Positions 1-6,970 of a DNA stretch of 64,000 nt are shown here, piece after piece (the stretch's first letter is position 1; the number at the start of each line of letters is the position of its first letter). Source of the DNA: an uncultured Lachnospiraceae bacterium. GTDB lineage: Bacteria > Bacillota > Clostridia > Lachnospirales > Lachnospiraceae. Location of the stretch: contig CAJUJG010000007.1 in assembly GCA_910586715.1 (NCBI GenBank), forward strand, positions 8,517 to 72,516, written 5' to 3'. Below the pieces are notes generated by a model. It did not search any database. It saw only the letters and a list, made by a program, of their open reading frames with translations, and was not told the origin of the DNA. The position numbers and the translations under genes are program-made.

Positions 1-26
1 TCATACTTTAGCGGTATTAATTTCAT
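1..26 (-). CDS. 5' end of a gene running off the left edge
   Basis: Only the first eight to nine codons are inside the window. The complementary strand reads ATG at 26 with the peptide MKLIPLKY, preceded by an AAAGGAG ribosome binding site eight bases upstream and by a good promoter at 138-166. The product cannot be identified from this fragment. Confidence 0.6.
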
Positions 27-137
27 TATAACTTCTCCTTTTGTCTCTTTCAATTGGTTTTCTTTTGTTTTTAAAATATTTATTGTGTGGATTTTCGGCG
101 ATTCGCCTTGATTTTATATAATAAAAGAATAAAATAG

Positions 138-166
138 ATTATAGCATATTCATCTTATGTAAACAA
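138..166 (-). promoter_or_regulatory. Sigma-A-type promoter for the gene leaving the left edge
   Basis: On the minus strand there is a -35 TTGTTT (161-166), a 17-base spacer and a -10 TATAAT (138-143) with an extended TGC. The leader to the ATG at 26 would be about 105 bases. Assigned from spacing and consensus only. Confidence 0.6.
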
Positions 167-178
167 GCGTTATTTCAA

Positions 179-201
179 AGAGCGGGATTTACTCCCGCTC
201 T
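179..201 (-). terminator. Terminator hairpin after the merR-type gene
   Basis: A 9-bp stem (AGAGCGGGA / TCCCGCTCT) with a 5-base loop lies seven bases past the stop codon at 208. The T run on the minus strand is short, so termination may be weak. It separates the MerR gene from the promoter of the next leftward gene. Confidence 0.65.
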
Positions 202-207
202 CGCTTT

Positions 208-1041
208 TTACTTCTTCTCCACAGGCAGATTCAAAAATACATACTGCCATTCCCTGTCTTCTTCCGAAGAAAATCCCACTTTAATCCCAATCATATCACC
301 TGTTATTTGAAGCGAATTTTTCTCAATATACTCCAAAAAATCGCCGAAAATCAGCTTCTTAAGCTCTTCCCTTGATATTTGTTCTTCGTTTTCCATATCA
401 ATCGGAAGACGTGCAAAGCGCATAAGGCTTGGGCGTTTTTCGTAGTGCTTTATAGGCGGTTCTATCCCTACGCCATACAGCCCCGTGAATATTTCATTTG
501 AGGCAATGCCTTCACTATACACAAGCGTCTCATTTTCCACATTTTCTTTGTCAAAAATGTAAATGTATTTTATCTCCGGACATTCTTCCTTGAATTTCCG
601 ATACGCCTCACCATTCCTACCCTCCGTATTAATCTGTCCGTTTTGGTGATAAAGAATATAGTAAAAAGAACGGCAGATTTTTTCGAAAATCTCACCTTTG
701 TTGGCAATACCCCGTTCCATAAGGACGATGTCGTCATTCAGCATATGGCGCGTCGCCATAAGCGCGGATATTTTTTTATCAATTTCCTTCATTTTAACTT
801 GAAAACGGCGCAAACCCATGCCTAAGTTTTCCTGGAACAGGTTTGTGATGTCACTGTGGTCAAAGCCTATTTTTCTGTATCTTCCGACATAAATTGCCTT
901 TTCCAAGTCGCCGCCGTCAAATGCCCGATAGCCGTTTTGCTCGTTTCTTTCCGGATTCAAAAATCCTTTTTCCTCAAACCGGCGAATCGTATTTGTCGTC
1001 ACGTCAAGAATCTCCGACAAATCATTTGTGTTGTACTTCAT
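208..1041 (-). CDS. MerR family transcriptional regulator with C-terminal effector domain
   Basis: This is a one-component DNA-binding regulator. The N-terminal 70 residues form the MerR winged helix (TTNTIRRFEEKGFLNP, then NGYRAF), followed by the usual linking helix at about 75-110. The C-terminal 160 residues are long for a minimal MerR protein and match the layout of BmrR/GyrI-like drug- or effector-binding domains; this part is inferred from length and order. The ATG at 1041 is preferred over an upstream GTG because a GGGG-type ribosome site sits about eight bases before it. The promoter at 138-166 of the next leftward gene is a plausible target, since MerR proteins often act on neighbours, but its 17-base spacer is not the stretched 19-20 bases typical of MerR activation. 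Confidence 0.8.
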   Translation of the reverse strand: MKYNTNDLSEILDVTTNTIRRFEEKGFLNPERNEQNGYRAFDGGDLEKAIYVGRYRKIGFDHSDITNLFQENLGMGLRRFQVKMKEIDKKISALMATRHMLNDDIVLMERGIANKGEIFEKICRSFYYILYHQNGQINTEGRNGEAYRKFKEECPEIKYIYIFDKENVENETLVYSEGIASNEIFTGLYGVGIEPPIKHYEKRPSLMRFARLPIDMENEEQISREELKKLIFGDFLEYIEKNSLQITGDMIGIKVGFSSEEDREWQYVFLNLPVEKK

Positions 1042-1155
1042 CTTTACCACCCCAATTCTTTATCCGTTTCTATATCATAACAAGGTCGCGACAATAGACT
1101 GTTCCTTCGCTAATCCATTGCCACGACCTTCTTTCTTCAGCTTTCCTTCTTACAA

Positions 1156-1536
1156 TCATTCTTCCACTAACTCCGTGTGGAACATCAGCAGAAATTCTGC
1201 GCCGTTTTTGAGTGACAGCTTCATGACTACACCTTTTCTATCCACTGAAATCTTTGAGCTGATTTTCTTTACCGTGTCAAGATTTAACTGCACTGTTGTG
1301 AACATATCATCGCTTACGAGGCACATTACCCTGCCTACCACTTTTACCTCTGAACAAATTACCGAAAGCGACATGCTCAGTCCTGTACCATCCGTCACAT
1401 CTTCGATTGTTGACAGCGCGATTGGTATATTTTTTACATCAGTCAGTACGGAAATCAGGCTGTCAGCATCATTGACGATCAGCAGGCGATTGCGCATTGC
1501 CTCCAAATAAGTTGTCCAATTCTGCATTCCATCCAT
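1156..1536 (-). CDS. Hypothetical protein, 126 residues
   Basis: No family is recognised. The protein is soluble, with no signal peptide or membrane segment, and mixes short beta-prone hydrophobic stretches with an acidic C-terminus. The start is well supported: AAAGGAGG lies seven bases before ATG. It sits between the MerR-type gene and the pseudouridine synthase, all on the minus strand, with about 165 bases upstream, so it may have its own promoter. No function is proposed. Confidence 0.6.
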   Translation of the reverse strand: MDGMQNWTTYLEAMRNRLLIVNDADSLISVLTDVKNIPIALSTIEDVTDGTGLSMSLSVICSEVKVVGRVMCLVSDDMFTTVQLNLDTVKKISSKISVDRKGVVMKLSLKNGAEFLLMFHTELVEE

Positions 1537-1701
1537 ACTTTGGCCTCCTTTGTGTTACTCCCCATTAACGAGTTCACTCGTAAGCCGTTCTGCCTCAATC
1601 TCCTATCTGTCTATGAGTGCATTTACGTATATTTTTATTATACTTGTTTCCAAAAAATGTGTCAACTCAAACATTATATTATTTTTATCAGAAAAATGCT
1701 G

Positions 1702-2379
1702 CTATTGTATCGGCGGCACTTTCCAATCTGTCCTATATTCAAGATATTGTCCTGTTTTTGGGTGCAATAGCGCCAATTTATATGCTAATAAAGCTGTGTT
1801 TGTTATTCCTAACTGCTTTGATAATGCCTTCGACGCGTCCGTTCCGTATTTCATGTCACCTAAGAGCGGCATCGCGGCATTTGCCATCTGTGCGCGTATT
1901 TGGTGGCGCCTGCCCGTAAACAGTTCAACTTCCACCAAAGAACACCCTCTGTCCTGATACGTCTTTACCCAATTCCAGTCTAGGACTGCTTTCTTTGCTC
2001 CGCTTGTTCCTTCTATTACGATTTTCGAAAGGTTTGAGCGATTGTCTTTTTGCAGAAAATCCGTAAGTTTTCCGCCTGTATTTTCCGCAAGCTCTCCATA
2101 CACAAGTGCAAGATAGCTTTTTTTCAGGGTATTGTCCTGAAGCTGACGGCTTAAGATTTCTGCCGCAGACTGGTTTTTTGCAAATACTAACAGCCCTTCG
2201 ACCGGCTGGTCAAGTCGATGAATCACTCCGATATAAGTGTTTTCACCCTTGCTTTTTCTGTAATTTTTTAGCTCTGATACCATGTCTGCCTGCCCTATTC
2301 GCGACGTCTGTGTCGCAATTCCTGCGGGCTTATGGATAATCAGAAGTACGTTGTCTTCGTACACTATCATTTTGTCCAT
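1702..2379 (-). CDS. RluA-family RNA pseudouridine synthase
   Basis: The enzyme isomerises uridine to pseudouridine in rRNA or tRNA. The family signature HRLDQPVEGLLVFAK is at 54-68 with the catalytic aspartate D57; the RluA family normally has HRLD-x-x-(T/V)-x-G. The C-terminal part carries the GRxHQIR motif (TGRRHQIRAQM) and a final YRT segment. At 225 residues it has only the catalytic domain and no N-terminal S4 domain, like short RluA/RluC-type proteins. It lies 39 bases after the OmpR-type regulator on the same strand and could be co-transcribed with that system. The target RNA cannot be told from sequence. Confidence 0.85.
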   Translation of the reverse strand: MDKMIVYEDNVLLIIHKPAGIATQTSRIGQADMVSELKNYRKSKGENTYIGVIHRLDQPVEGLLVFAKNQSAAEILSRQLQDNTLKKSYLALVYGELAENTGGKLTDFLQKDNRSNLSKIVIEGTSGAKKAVLDWNWVKTYQDRGCSLVEVELFTGRRHQIRAQMANAAMPLLGDMKYGTDASKALSKQLGITNTALLAYKLALLHPKTGQYLEYRTDWKVPPIQ

Positions 2380-2418
2380 TTTAAAAGTCCCTATGCCTGT
2401 AAAATTTTGGCTGTTATT

Positions 2419-3108
2419 TTATACTTTAAACCGATACCCGACGCCCCAAATGGTTTCAATGTACTGCGGCTTGCTGGTGTCGGTTTCAATCTTTTCGCGG
2501 ATTTTTTTGATATGAACCGTAACCGTCGCAATGTCGCCGATGGAATCCATATCCCAAATTTCGCGGAAGATTTCTTCTTTTGTGAACACATGGTTGGGAT
2601 TTTCCGCAAGGAAGGTCAAAAGGTCAAATTCCTTCGTAGTGAACGTTTTTTCCTCGTCGTTAATAAACACGCGTCTAGCGGTCTTGTCAATACGGATACC
2701 TCTGATTTCGATAATGTCATTTTCTTTGGTATGGCTTCCGACGAGACGTTCGTAGCGCGCCATATGCGCTTTTACCCTTGCCACAAGCTCGCTTGGGCTA
2801 AAGGGTTTTGTGAGGTAATCATCCGCACCCAGTCCTAAGCCCCTGATTTTGTCAATGTCGTCTTTTTTGGCGGATACCATCAAAATCGGTACGTTTTTTT
2901 CCTCGCGGATACGTCTGCAGATTTCAAAACCGTCGATGCCTGGAAGCATGAGGTCGAGTATGATTAAGTCGAACTCTTCTGAGAGCGCTGTTGCAAGTCC
3001 TGTGTCTCCGCTGTTTTCCATCGTTACCTCAAAGTCGTTAAGCTCAAGGTAATCCTTTTCCAGCTCTGCAATCGCTTCCTCGTCTTCTACAATCAATATT
3101 TTGCTCAT
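2419..3108 (-). CDS. OmpR/PhoB-type response regulator
   Basis: A two-domain DNA-binding response regulator of the usual length (229 residues). The receiver domain has acidic residues E8-D9-E10, phosphoacceptor D52 in the LDLMLPG motif, and the KPFSP lysine near 104. The C-terminal winged helix ends in the standard TIWGVGYRFKV. It is preceded by a strong AAGGAGG site and lies 67 bases after the sensor kinase gene, its evident partner. Targets are unknown. Confidence 0.9.
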   Translation of the reverse strand: MSKILIVEDEEAIAELEKDYLELNDFEVTMENSGDTGLATALSEEFDLIILDLMLPGIDGFEICRRIREEKNVPILMVSAKKDDIDKIRGLGLGADDYLTKPFSPSELVARVKAHMARYERLVGSHTKENDIIEIRGIRIDKTARRVFINDEEKTFTTKEFDLLTFLAENPNHVFTKEEIFREIWDMDSIGDIATVTVHIKKIREKIETDTSKPQYIETIWGVGYRFKV

Positions 3109-3175
3109 GTTATTCCTCCTTGTTTTTTCGAAGGAAAAATGCGACTGCCCTTGCAGGAGCAGAGGAATTTTCCTC

Positions 3176-4330
3176 CTATATTATAACTTCATCATTGTTT
3201 TTCATATATTTGCGGAGCACAAAATGCATACATGTGCCTTCGCCTTCTTTACTGGTTGCCCACACATAACCGCCGTGGTCCTCGACAATTTTTTTAACGA
3301 TGCTCAATCCGATTCCGCTGCCGCCCTGAAGGGAATTGCGCGAAGCGTCTGTCCGGTAAAACCGTTCAAAAATGTTTCCGATGTCTTTTGACGCGATGCC
3401 TTTTCCATTGTCCTCAATTTCGATTTTGACGGATTCATTGTCGTCGTGAATGGTAATTGAAATCACGCCGTTGTCATGTCCCATGTATTTTACGCTGTTA
3501 CTGACAATGTTGTTGATGACCTTTTTAAACTGCTCCGGATCTGCCACCACGCAGGTGTCGGAAGGCGCGAGATTCGTGTAGTTTAAGTGAATGTTTTTTG
3601 ACTCCAAATCAAGTCCGATTTCTTCGATACAGTCGGAAAAGTAATCGGAAACATTTAAAATATGGAAATGATAGGGGATTTTGTTGGAGTCAATTCCGGA
3701 ATAAGTGGTCAGTTCGTTAATCAGCCGATCCATATCATTTGCTTTATTATAGATGGTTTTAATATATTTATCCATCTTCTCGGGAGTATTGGCGACGCCG
3801 TCCATAATGCCTTCAACATAGCCTTTTATGGAGGTTATCGGCGTTTTTAGGTCGTGGGAAATGTTGCTTACGAGCTCTTTTTGTTTTTTTTCGTTTTCGG
3901 CTTTTTCTTCGGCGTTTTCCTTGAGGCGCAGCCGCATTTGCTCGTAATTACCGAAAAGCTGTCCGATTTCGTCGTCACGGCTCTCTGTCAGCCGGTAATC
4001 AAAGTTGCCGTCCGCTATATTTTGCATTGCGACATTAATCTGCCGAAGCGGATTATAAATGTCTTTCTTTATCCAGCTTGTTATGATAACACTTGTTACT
4101 ATTAAAACAGCAATCATAATCATGGTAAAGTGTTTCAAAAAGCTTCTGCCTACCATTTCTCCAATCATAATGCCTTCTTTTGTCAGTTCATGGAGAATAT
4201 CAATATTTTCATGGTAACCGAAGCCTAAAAATACCATAACGGCTGCTATTGTCGGCACGAAAATGATAATCAAAAACAAGATAATCAATTTTGCAGTCAG
4301 CTTCATGCCGGATTTATGTTTTTTTTCCAT
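3176..4330 (-). CDS. Membrane sensor histidine kinase (HAMP-HisKA-HATPase)
   Basis: This 384-residue kinase phosphorylates the OmpR-type regulator downstream. It has two membrane segments (about 14-37 and 68-88), with only some 30 residues between them outside the cell, so it probably senses within or at the membrane. HAMP follows at about 89-140. The phosphoacceptor H159 is in SHDLKTPITS. ATP-binding boxes are visible as NxxxN (INNIVSNSVKY), DNGKGI and GGSGIGLSI. The start has GGAGG twelve bases upstream. Kinase before regulator is the reverse of the more common order. A tandem repeat and possible promoters lie upstream at 4370-4663. Confidence 0.9.
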   Translation of the reverse strand: MEKKHKSGMKLTAKLIILFLIIIFVPTIAAVMVFLGFGYHENIDILHELTKEGIMIGEMVGRSFLKHFTMIMIAVLIVTSVIITSWIKKDIYNPLRQINVAMQNIADGNFDYRLTESRDDEIGQLFGNYEQMRLRLKENAEEKAENEKKQKELVSNISHDLKTPITSIKGYVEGIMDGVANTPEKMDKYIKTIYNKANDMDRLINELTTYSGIDSNKIPYHFHILNVSDYFSDCIEEIGLDLESKNIHLNYTNLAPSDTCVVADPEQFKKVINNIVSNSVKYMGHDNGVISITIHDDNESVKIEIEDNGKGIASKDIGNIFERFYRTDASRNSLQGGSGIGLSIVKKIVEDHGGYVWATSKEGEGTCMHFVLRKYMKNNDEVII

Positions 4331-4751
4331 ACTTACTGTGTGCCTCCGTGTTTTGCGGAATATTTTTTCTTTAATTTATGCCGCTGTTCATTCGGAAAAG
4401 CACGCTTTTCCTCTTCGCGGGCTTTTTCTTTAATCTAGTCCGCAGTTCATTCGGAAAAGCACGCTTTTCCTCTTTCGCGGGCTTCGCCCTATCAAAATAT
4501 AAGATGACAAATACGTCTGCAAGCAGCCGATTTTTCATCTTACATTTTGGCACTGCTCATTGCTTTCGCGTACATTATATCATAAATCTGCGATTTCTGA
4601 TCAACATTCGCCGTTCGCAAAATGAACAGGTTCACTTTGCTCTCTTGCGCTCATTATATCATACCCGCCTTTAAAATATAGAGATTTGGGGATTTCTTAA
4701 TTTATTTTTTATATTCGATTTTATTTTTTATAATTTTTTTCAAAATAATAC
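4331..4751. other. Intergenic region between the divergent kinase and perR genes
   Basis: No gene is supported here. It holds a tandem repeat (4370-4488), an inverted TGAAC/GTTCA pair near 4623-4634, and two identical minus-strand extended -10 strings (TGATATAAT, ATTATA on the plus strand at 4574-4579 and 4653-4658) that could start the leftward kinase-regulator transcript. The -35 boxes are poor. From 4680 the sequence becomes very AT-rich and leads into the perR promoter. Confidence 0.5.
4370..4488. repeat. Tandem 59/60-bp direct repeat with internal hairpin
   Basis: Two adjacent units begin with TTTAAT at 4370 and 4429. The core, TTCATTCGGAAAAGCACGC followed by TTTTCCTC, is identical in both; differences lie mostly at the ends. 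Each unit contains an 8-bp palindromic arm pair, GGAAAAGC/GCTTTTCC, separated by two bases. It sits just upstream of the sensor kinase. No match to a mobile element is recognised. Confidence 0.75.
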
Positions 4752-4780
4752 TTGACAAATTGAACTATGCAAAATATAAT
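4752..4780 (+). promoter_or_regulatory. perR-rubrerythrin promoter
   Basis: A perfect consensus: TTGACA at 4752-4757, a 17-base spacer, TATAAT at 4775-4780. Transcription would start close to 4787, inside the palindromic operator at 4783-4797, giving a leader of about 80 bases before perR. Confidence 0.85.
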
Positions 4781-4782
4781 AA

Positions 4783-4797
4783 CAGTAATCATTACTG
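4783..4797. promoter_or_regulatory. PerR/Fur-type operator (7-1-7 palindrome)
   Basis: CAGTAAT-C-ATTACTG is a perfect 7-1-7 inverted repeat, the architecture of Fur-superfamily boxes. It lies immediately after the -10 box and covers the expected start of transcription, so binding should repress the perR operon. Autoregulation by the gene product downstream is inferred. Confidence 0.75.
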
Positions 4798-4865
4798 ATT
4801 TAGTTTTGATTACAACGCAAAAGAAATAACAGGGAATCGTGGTTCTGTGAGAATGGAGGATTACT

Positions 4866-5279
4866 ATGGCAATGAAATACAGTCGCCAGCGTGCAGCAAT
4901 TCTCTCCTTTCTGCAAACCCGTAAAGACCACCCTACGGCGGAGCTTGTCTACTCCGGTTTAAAAACGGAATTTCCGAACATCAGTCTCGGCACAGTCTAC
5001 CGTAATTTGAATCAGCTTGCGGAAGCGGGCATGATAGCAAAACTGCAGTTTGGCGATTTAGGCATTGATCATTTTGATTATGATACTGCCGCGCACCAGC
5101 ATTTTGTATGCAATCAGTGCAATGCTGTCATCGACCTTCCGGCACAAAGCAATTCTTATGCGGACATTGACGAGCGTGCTGCGCAAGGCTTTGACGGGAA
5201 AATTATGGGACATAAGTTGTACTTCTGCGGTATTTGCAGAGAATGCCTTTTAAAAGGCGCATGTGATAAAGTCAATTAA
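4866..5279 (+). CDS. perR: PerR-type peroxide-sensing Fur-family repressor
   Basis: This 137-residue Fur-family repressor probably senses peroxide through metal-catalysed histidine oxidation. Residues equivalent to the Bacillus PerR regulatory metal site are all present: H22 (H37), D71 (D85), H77 (H91), H79 (H93) and D90 (D104). Spacing from D71 to D90 is identical to PerR. The structural zinc site is CNQC at 82-85 and CGIC at 121-124. The winged helix includes [16 protein letters not shown] lies seven bases before ATG. It is followed 23 bases later by a reverse rubrerythrin, a classic PerR target in anaerobes, and preceded by a 7-1-7 operator. A Fur or Zur role is less likely because of the D90 and H22 match. 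Confidence 0.88.
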   Translation: MAMKYSRQRAAILSFLQTRKDHPTAELVYSGLKTEFPNISLGTVYRNLNQLAEAGMIAKLQFGDLGIDHFDYDTAAHQHFVCNQCNAVIDLPAQSNSYADIDERAAQGFDGKIMGHKLYFCGICRECLLKGACDKVN

Positions 5280-5302
5280 TTTATTTAAGGAGGAATTTTA
5301 AT

Positions 5303-5887
5303 ATGAAATTTGTATGTAGTGTTTGTGGTTACATTTATGAAGGTGATGCTGCCCCGGCGGAGTGTCCGGTTTGTCACGCAAAGGCGGACAAGTTCAATGA
5401 GGTAAAGGGCGAGATTACGCTTGCGGCTGAGCATGAGTATGGCATTTATGCAAAAACAGTTAAGAACAACGCTGAAATCAGCGACGCAGACAAGCAGTAT
5501 ATCTTTGACCAGCTTAAGGCAAACTTCAACGGCGAGTGCGCTGAGGTTGGTATGTACCTTTGCATGGCTCGTATCGCACATAGAGAGGGTTATCCTGAAA
5601 TTGGTCTTTACTGGGAAAAGGCTGCTTATGAAGAAGCAGAGCACGCAGCAAAGTTTGCTGAGATTTTAGGCGAAGACTTAGAGCCGAACATGAAGGCGGA
5701 TACAAAGTCAAACCTTGCATGGAGAGTTGAATGTGAGTTTGGCGCTACAAACGGCAAGTTTGACTTGGCGAAGTGCGCAAAGATGAACAATCTTGATGCA
5801 ATTCATGACACGGTACATGAAATGGCTAAGGATGAAGCTAGACACGGCAAGGCGTTGAAGGGATTGCTTGACAGATATTTTGGTTAA
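5303..5887 (+). CDS. Reverse rubrerythrin (rubredoxin-diiron NADH-peroxidase component)
   Basis: This cytoplasmic peroxide-scavenging protein belongs to the reverse rubrerythrin class, in which the rubredoxin domain is at the N-terminus. The rubredoxin iron site is C5-x-x-C8 and C21-x-x-C24. The ferritin-like four-helix part follows, with diiron ligand motifs in [15 protein letters not shown] and KDEARHG. Its length, 194 residues, is typical. In clostridia such proteins reduce hydrogen peroxide using electrons from NAD(P)H oxidoreductase and rubredoxin. It has AAGGAGG before ATG, is the second gene of the perR operon, and is expected to be induced by peroxide or oxygen. Confidence 0.92.
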   Translation: MKFVCSVCGYIYEGDAAPAECPVCHAKADKFNEVKGEITLAAEHEYGIYAKTVKNNAEISDADKQYIFDQLKANFNGECAEVGMYLCMARIAHREGYPEIGLYWEKAAYEEAEHAAKFAEILGEDLEPNMKADTKSNLAWRVECEFGATNGKFDLAKCAKMNNLDAIHDTVHEMAKDEARHGKALKGLLDRYFG

Positions 5888-5910
5888 TTATACAATATCA
5901 CACTATGCAT

Positions 5911-5936
5911 AAAAAAGAGTCCGGCGAGCCGGACTC
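5911..5936. terminator. Hairpin with A/T tract after rubrerythrin
   Basis: A perfect 9-bp stem GAGTCCGGC/GCCGGACTC with a two-base loop lies about 25 bases past the rubrerythrin stop. The run of six A precedes it, so the canonical T tract is on the minus strand. It therefore best stops leftward transcripts from brnTA, and may act in both directions. Confidence 0.65.
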
Positions 5937-6042
5937 TCGCGCCGGAGCGCGGTTGCTTTAGCAACCATATTCCTTAGCGCGGAGCGCGCATCCCCCGGAG
6001 GGTTTTTACTTTATAGGACGTAATTTCCTATAAAGTAAAAAT
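5937..6042 (+). repeat. Structured dispersed element, copy 1
   Basis: The 3' part, from CATCCCCCGGAGGG through an 11-bp inverted repeat (ACTTTATAGGA / TCCTATAAAGT, loop CGTAATT), is nearly identical to 35360-35411. The 5' part folds as an outer GCGC-rich stem closing an inner hairpin GGTTGC-TTTA-GCAACC, followed by CATATTCCTT. Copy 2 has different stem sequences but the same pairing and the same TTTA loop. It ends against the brnA terminator. Function unknown; it could be a miniature mobile element or a structured RNA. Confidence 0.8.
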
Positions 6043-6043
6043 A

Positions 6044-6065
6044 ACGGGCGTTATGACACGCCCGT
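6044..6065 (-). terminator. brnTA terminator
   Basis: Stem ACGGGCGT/ACGCCCGT (8 bp) with a six-base loop overlaps the brnA stop codon. On the minus strand it is followed by TATTTTTACTTT, a fair T tract, so it should end the brnTA message. Confidence 0.75.
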
Positions 6066-6239
6066 CTTTCTTTGTGTGTTGCGGTTTTTTGCTGCCAACC
6101 GAAACGCCTTTTCCATTGCCGGAGTAAGCTCAGGAGAGTCTTCATCAAAGACAATTTCTCTTTTGGCTGCTTCTTCTATTTGTTTGATTTGTTCTGCTGT
6201 GGGTTTTTGATCTTTATCCAAAATAACTGTCCGTATCAT
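6051..6239 (-). CDS. BrnA-like antitoxin
   Basis: A small antitoxin candidate of 62 residues beginning MIRTVILDKDQKP. It is acidic to mixed and helical, with EQIKQIEEAAKREI and LTPAMEKAFRLAAKN resembling the N-terminal part of BrnA antitoxins; the DNA-binding segment is short. The ATG at 6239 is chosen because AAAGGAG lies seven bases upstream; an in-frame start 30 bases earlier lacks a site. It overlaps the end of the BrnT-type gene by 26 bases, the usual toxin-first order. Family assignment rests mainly on that partner. Confidence 0.65.
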   Translation of the reverse strand: MIRTVILDKDQKPTAEQIKQIEEAAKREIVFDEDSPELTPAMEKAFRLAAKNRNTQRKTGVS

Positions 6240-6495
6240 AGTATAGGCTCCTTTCCGTTTTTGTGGCAAGTCTCGCTGATATTAAGCGTATATTGTCTTT
6301 GCGCTCCGTATACACAACAAATAGCACATCATTTACCATTCCGATTGTATTATAACGATCCTCTTCTGTACTGTGCTCAAAATCATATATTTCAATGCGC
6401 TGCATATCATTAAAGACCAGCATTGCTGTTTCAAAATCAATTCCATGTTTTTCAAAATTCCGTTGATTTTTATCCTCATCCCATTCAAACCTCAA
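6214..6495 (-). CDS. BrnT family ribonuclease toxin
   Basis: BrnT is a RelE-fold ribonuclease toxin neutralised by BrnA. The N-terminus, RFEWDEDKNQRNFEKHGIDF, is the family signature (F-x-W-D-x-x-K-x-x-x-N-x-x-K-H-G-I-x-F). The end has the conserved basic segment RLISARLATKTER. A TTG start at 6495 is proposed: GAAAGGAAGG lies seven bases before it and the protein then begins at the family's normal point. An ATG nine codons earlier is less well placed. The BrnT-BrnA complex usually represses its own promoter; a candidate promoter is at 6536-6565. Confidence 0.85.
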   Translation of the reverse strand: MRFEWDEDKNQRNFEKHGIDFETAMLVFNDMQRIEIYDFEHSTEEDRYNTIGMVNDVLFVVYTERKDNIRLISARLATKTERSLYYDTDSYFG

Positions 6496-6535
6496 TAAAG
6501 TACCTTCCTTTCGCAAAGACATTTTTCTATAATTT

Positions 6536-6565
6536 AGTATACTATATTTACAAGCTTTTTTGCAA
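6536..6565 (-). promoter_or_regulatory. Candidate brnTA promoter
   Basis: On the minus strand TTGCAA (6560-6565), an 18-base spacer and TATACT (6536-6541) precede the toxin gene by about 40 bases. The sequence around the -10, GTATAC, is itself palindromic. Confidence 0.5.
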
Positions 6566-6583
6566 ACAGAATCATTCTAAAAG

Positions 6584-6629
6584 CATAAAAAACAGGCAGT
6601 GCATTCCATTCAAAATACCACTGCCTGTT
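6584..6629 (-). terminator. Terminator of the mgl operon
   Basis: An 11-bp perfect stem AACAGGCAGTG/CACTGCCTGTT (6591-6601 and 6619-6629) with a 17-base loop is followed on the minus strand by TTTTTTATGC. It lies 18 bases after the small membrane protein gene and closes the leftward galactose locus. Confidence 0.85.
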
Positions 6630-6646
6630 CTTTGTTTCAGTCTTTA

Positions 6647-6916
6647 TCAGAAAACATGATTCGCTTTGAGCACGCCAATCAGGATGACCGCAATCAATGC
6701 AATCACGCAAAGAATAATGAACCGATCCACAGACTGGATGGAAATGTCCGGAAGGCGGTCATAAATTCCTTCAAAAATACTGCCTCCCGACTGCTTCTTC
6801 TCTTCCTGCACGGTTTCCGATGCCATATCTTCCGTTGTTTCCTGCACAGTTTCCGATACCGCATTTTCTGTCGTATCCTGCACGGTTTCCGGTTCGCTCT
6901 TCTGCTTTTCTTCCAT
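6647..6916 (-). CDS. Small repeat-containing membrane protein, 89 residues
   Basis: No family is recognised. Residues 1-45 are hydrophilic and acidic with three copies of a unit near SETVQETTED (ETVQDTTEN, ETVQETTED, ETVQEEKK). A single membrane segment spans about 66-84, leaving a very short tail. It lacks a cleavable signal, so the repeat part is probably cytoplasmic with a tail anchor. It is the last gene of the mgl operon, 54 bases after mglC and just before the terminator, which suggests a role tied to uptake, but none is known. Confidence 0.65.
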   Translation of the reverse strand: MEEKQKSEPETVQDTTENAVSETVQETTEDMASETVQEEKKQSGGSIFEGIYDRLPDISIQSVDRFIILCVIALIAVILIGVLKANHVF

Positions 6917-6970
6917 AACGGTCCAATCCCTTTCTTACAGTCTGCCAATCACCCTTTTTCATGCACCGCC

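Noticed and set aside
4371..4553. 60-codon open frame over the tandem repeat upstream of the sensor kinase
   Set aside because: It follows the repeat units and has no ribosome site.
4541..4570. A 20-base similarity (GGCACTGCTCATTG plus TCGCG) between 4549-4570 and 55823-55843
   Set aside because: Too short and without shared structure to call a repeat family, though it might be a worn dispersed sequence.
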